Shown here: one piece after another, positions 5,777 through 7,117 of the stretch
Layout of the letters: every line of letters begins with the position of its first letter
How positions within the stretch are numbered: the first letter of the stretch is position 1
Assembly: GCA_021815005.1 (NCBI GenBank)
Contig: JAKAHL010000102.1
Coordinates: forward strand, 1 to 7,117
Direction of reading: 5' to 3'
Source of the DNA: Chloroflexota bacterium
GTDB taxonomy: Bacteria; Chloroflexota; Limnocylindria; Limnocylindrales; CSP1-4
DNA: 7,117 bases
Translations under genes and position numbers: made by a program
Notes under the pieces: generated by a model
What the model was told of the DNA's origin: nothing
The model's input: only the letters and a program-made list of their open reading frames with translations
The model's database searches: none

Positions 5777-6205
5777 GTGAGCGGTCCCGGGCACCATCCC
5801 GCCGTGGAGCGCGCGCGATCGACCCCGGCCCAGCGCCTCGGCGATGACGGCGAGCGGCTCGCGGCCGCCCGGCTGGAGGCGCTGGGCTGGCGGGTCCTCG
5901 CCCGGAACCTTCGCCTCGGCCGCGCCGAGGTGGACATCCTGGCCGTGGACCCGGCGGAGCCGCCGTCTTTGGTCGTGGTGGAGGTGCGCCGCCGGGGCCG
6001 CCGCGATTTCGGCCTCCCGGAGGAGACCCTCGGCAGGCGCAAGCGCGCGGACCTGCGCCGTGCGGCGGGCGACGTGGCGATGCGCGCGACGCTGCCGGAC
6101 GGGCGGGGACTGCCGGCACTGCCGGTGCGCGTGGACCTGATCGCCATCGATTCGGGATCGGACGGGAACCTCTCCCTCCGGCATCATCGTGGCATCGAGC
6201 TGTGA
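5777..6205 (+). CDS. yraN: YraN / UPF0102 family nuclease-fold protein
   Basis: The family has a PD-(D/E)XK-like restriction-endonuclease fold. Its role is poorly defined, and it is commonly found next to rnhB as here. Family elements are RLGDDGERLAAARLEALGWRV (20-40), NLRLGRAEVDILAVD (44-58) with Glu51/Asp53, and VVVEVRRRGRRDFGLPEE (66-83) with Glu69. These are followed by the Arg-rich helix RRKRADLRRAAGDV. The lysine of the classical ExK is Arg71, but arginine is common there (E. coli YraN has EVR), so this is not a sign of inactivation. At 142 residues it is slightly longer than the usual 115-130. The start is uncertain: GTG 5777 is 7 nt after the rnhB stop, and GTG 5804 in the same frame would remove nine non-conserved residues. 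Neither has a strong ribosome-binding site. It is probably cotranscribed with rnhB. Confidence 0.9.
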   Translation: MSGPGHHPAVERARSTPAQRLGDDGERLAAARLEALGWRVLARNLRLGRAEVDILAVDPAEPPSLVVVEVRRRGRRDFGLPEETLGRRKRADLRRAAGDVAMRATLPDGRGLPALPVRVDLIAIDSGSDGNLSLRHHRGIEL

Positions 6206-6214
6206 CCGCGCAGT

Positions 6215-6245
6215 CGCCCACCCGCGGGCGCGCCCGGGCTGGGCG
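6215..6245 (+). terminator. Strong GC hairpin after yraN
   Basis: CGCCCACCCG (6215-6224) pairs with CGGG (6235-6238) and TGGGCG (6240-6245) around a 10-nt loop, with one bulged C at 6239. It begins 9 nt after the yraN stop. No T-tract follows, so it may be a weak or Rho-assisted terminator, or only an mRNA 3'-end stabiliser. Confidence 0.4.
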
Positions 6246-6285
6246 TGGCCGCCCGTGCCCGCTGCCGGGGCTCCAGGCCGGCGCC

Positions 6286-6321
6286 GGGACACCGCCCGGG
6301 GCAGGGACACCGCCCGGGGCC
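6286..6321 (+). repeat. 18-bp direct tandem repeat upstream of the rpsB promoter
   Basis: GGGACACCGCCCGGGGC occurs at 6286-6302 and again at 6304-6320, giving an 18-bp period (the 18th base is A in copy 1, C in copy 2). The second copy covers the place where the -35 of the rpsB promoter would be. It could be a protein-binding site or simple slippage. Between the yraN hairpin and this repeat (6246-6285) I see only a 10-bp palindrome, CCGGCGCCGG (6278-6287). Confidence 0.8.
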
Positions 6322-6333
6322 GGGCGACCCCTG

Positions 6334-6342
6334 TGCTACACT
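6334..6342 (+). promoter_or_regulatory. Predicted extended -10 promoter for rpsB
   Basis: TGCTACACT contains the -10 hexamer TACACT (6337-6342, four of six matches to TATAAT) with the TGn extension. No TTGACA-like -35 occurs at 16-19 bp spacing. Transcription would start near 6349, giving a leader of about 160 nt before rpsB. Confidence 0.5.
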
Positions 6343-6348
6343 CCCGCC

Positions 6349-6497
6349 CGCCGTGGCAGACCACGGCGATCGTTGACGCCCGCCCGGCGCACGCCGGTCG
6401 GAGCCCACACGCGGCCGGTTCCCTCGCGGGACGGTGCCGTGGCCAGGCACGGATCCTGGCCCGGTCCCCGCAGGCGGTCCGCGGAGGTCAGGAACCG
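6349..6497 (+). promoter_or_regulatory. Structured 5' leader of rpsB (candidate S2 autoregulatory element)
   Basis: Starting at the predicted transcription start, CGCCGTGG (6349-6356) pairs with CCACGGCG (6361-6368) over a 4-nt loop. A second, small hairpin is CCGGC (6384-6388) with GCCGG (6393-6397). Then come three nested helices: outer CGGTTCC (6416-6422) with GGAACCG (6491-6497); middle GCGGGAC (6426-6432) with 6464-6471, one bulged C; inner GGCCAGG (6441-6447) with CCTGGCC (6455-6461). The outer helix ends two bases before the AGGAGGT ribosome-binding site. Ribosomal-protein leaders often look like this; no known family is recognised. No open reading frame of interest is present in the leader. 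Confidence 0.5.
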
Positions 6498-6498
6498 C

Positions 6499-6505
6499 AG
6501 GAGGT
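6499..6505 (+). promoter_or_regulatory. Ribosome-binding site of rpsB (AGGAGGT)
   Basis: A full-length Shine-Dalgarno lies 5 nt before GTG 6511 and fixes that start over the in-frame ATG at 6526. A second GGAGGTCA lies 17 nt upstream (6483-6490), inside the predicted leader structure. Confidence 0.85.
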
Positions 6506-6510
6506 CACGC

Positions 6511-7117
6511 GTGCCCACCGTCTCGATGCGCCAGCTGCTTGAGGCCGGCGTCCATTTCGGACACCAGACCCGGCGCTGGAACCCGAAGATGAAGCCCTAC
6601 ATCTTCGCGGAGCGCAACGGCATCCACATCATCGACCTGGCGCAGACGGTCAAGCGCCTCGACGTGGCGCTCGCGTACGTCACCGAGACCGTCGCCCGCG
6701 GCGAGAGCGTCCTCTTCGTCGGCACGAAGAAGCAGGCGCAGGAGCCGGTGATGCAGGAGGCCATCCGCGCCGGCCAGCCGTATGTCACCAAGCGCTGGCT
6801 GGGCGGCATGCTCACCAACTTCGTGACCATCAAGAAGCGCATCGGCCTGATGGACCAGCTCGAGGCGCGCCAGATGGCTGGCGACTTCGACCGGATGACG
6901 AAGAAGGAGGCCGCCAAGCACCTGGAGGAGCTCCAGAAGCTCCAGGCGACGCTCGGCGGCATCCGCAAGATGAAGCGCGCCCCCGGTGCGATCTTCATCG
7001 TTGACCCGCATCGCGAGCGCATCGCCGTCACCGAGGCGAACAAGCTCGAGATCCCGGTCGTGGGCACGGGCGACACCAACGTGGACCCGGATGAGCTCGA
7101 CTTCATCATCCCGGCCA
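6511..7117 (+). CDS. rpsB: 30S ribosomal protein S2, 3'-truncated by the window
   Basis: S2 binds late to the 30S subunit near the neck and is needed to recruit S1 in many bacteria. About 202 of the usual 230-260 or more residues are visible, in frame to the window end. Signatures include SMRQLLEAGVHFGHQTRRWN (5-24), PKMKPYIFAERNGIHIIDL (25-43), VLFVGTKKQAQE, KRWLGGMLTNFVTI, GAIFIVDPHRERIAVTEANK and the GTGDTNVDPDELDFIIPA near the cut. The central helical-hairpin region (about residues 110-150, rich in Lys/Glu/Gln/Leu) is the coiled-coil expected of S2. The start is GTG 6511, with AGGAGGT 5 nt upstream. The gene has its own predicted promoter and long leader, suggesting autonomous control. 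tsf is the usual next gene, but lies outside the window. Confidence 0.97.
   Translation, partial: MPTVSMRQLLEAGVHFGHQTRRWNPKMKPYIFAERNGIHIIDLAQTVKRLDVALAYVTETVARGESVLFVGTKKQAQEPVMQEAIRAGQPYVTKRWLGGMLTNFVTIKKRIGLMDQLEARQMAGDFDRMTKKEAAKHLEELQKLQATLGGIRKMKRAPGAIFIVDPHRERIAVTEANKLEIPVVGTGDTNVDPDELDFIIPA

Noticed and set aside
5984..5992. YraN has EVR instead of the ExK of PD-(D/E)XK nucleases
   Set aside because: Arg at this position is common in the family, including E. coli YraN as I recall it, so it is not evidence of a dead site.
6373..6378. TTGACG as a -35 element for a second rpsB promoter
   Set aside because: No TAnnnT-type -10 is found 16-19 bp downstream, and the site lies within the predicted leader.
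6189..6542. Plus-strand open frame (117 codons) spanning the yraN-rpsB gap
   Set aside because: It overlaps the yraN end, the promoter, the leader structure and the rpsB start in another frame, and its product is low-complexity.
1..7117. CRISPR array, tRNA or rRNA gene, insertion sequence or phage element
   Set aside because: No spaced repeats, no cloverleaf or rRNA sequence, no transposase or integrase motifs and no terminal inverted repeats were seen on either strand.

Overview
This 7.1-kb window is very GC-rich (by eye clearly above 70% G+C). It carries a bacterial housekeeping block for ribosomal proteins, rRNA/tRNA processing and RNase HII. The order rpsP-khpA-rimM-trmD-rplS followed by rnhB-yraN is widely conserved in Gram-positive-type genomes. 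Strong G/C bias at third codon positions, GTG/TTG starts, TAnnnT-type -10 elements and a DUF3352-like protein next door suggest a high-GC Chloroflexota (for example a Limnocylindria-like lineage). An actinobacterium cannot be excluded from this window alone.

Layout. (1) Positions 2-1462 hold the 3' part of a probable secreted or membrane-anchored DUF3352-like protein. (2) Positions 1534-3567 are a tight plus-strand operon: S16, the KH protein KhpA, RimM and TrmD, with gaps of 8 nt, 8 nt and a 1-nt overlap. (3) L19 (3684-4028) is separated by 116 nt holding a likely promoter and a foldable leader. (4) A cluster of GC hairpins (4035-4117) ends L19 and faces a convergent minus-strand PhzF-family gene (4129-4959). 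(5) Diverging from it are rnhB (5008-5769) and yraN (5777-6205). (6) A 305-nt gap holds a terminator-like hairpin, an 18-bp tandem repeat, an extended -10 promoter and a nested RNA structure. It leads into rpsB (6511 to beyond the window), which has a perfect AGGAGGT ribosome-binding site.

How the genes work together: S16, L19 and S2 are ribosome subunits. RimM matures the 30S subunit, TrmD makes m1G37 in tRNA, and KhpA is an RNA chaperone. RNase HII removes ribonucleotides from DNA, and YraN is an uncharacterised nuclease-fold protein often found beside it. No mobile element, tRNA, rRNA or CRISPR array was seen.

Most notable: (a) RNase HII keeps its catalytic DEDD residues but has lost the family's GRG junction-sensing motif (here GVA). 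(b) The same protein carries a perfect bacterial beta-clamp consensus pentapeptide, QLALF, just after its core. (c) The leaders of both rplS and rpsB can fold into nested helices that start at or near the predicted transcription start and end close to the Shine-Dalgarno. They are candidate undescribed ribosomal-protein autoregulatory elements.
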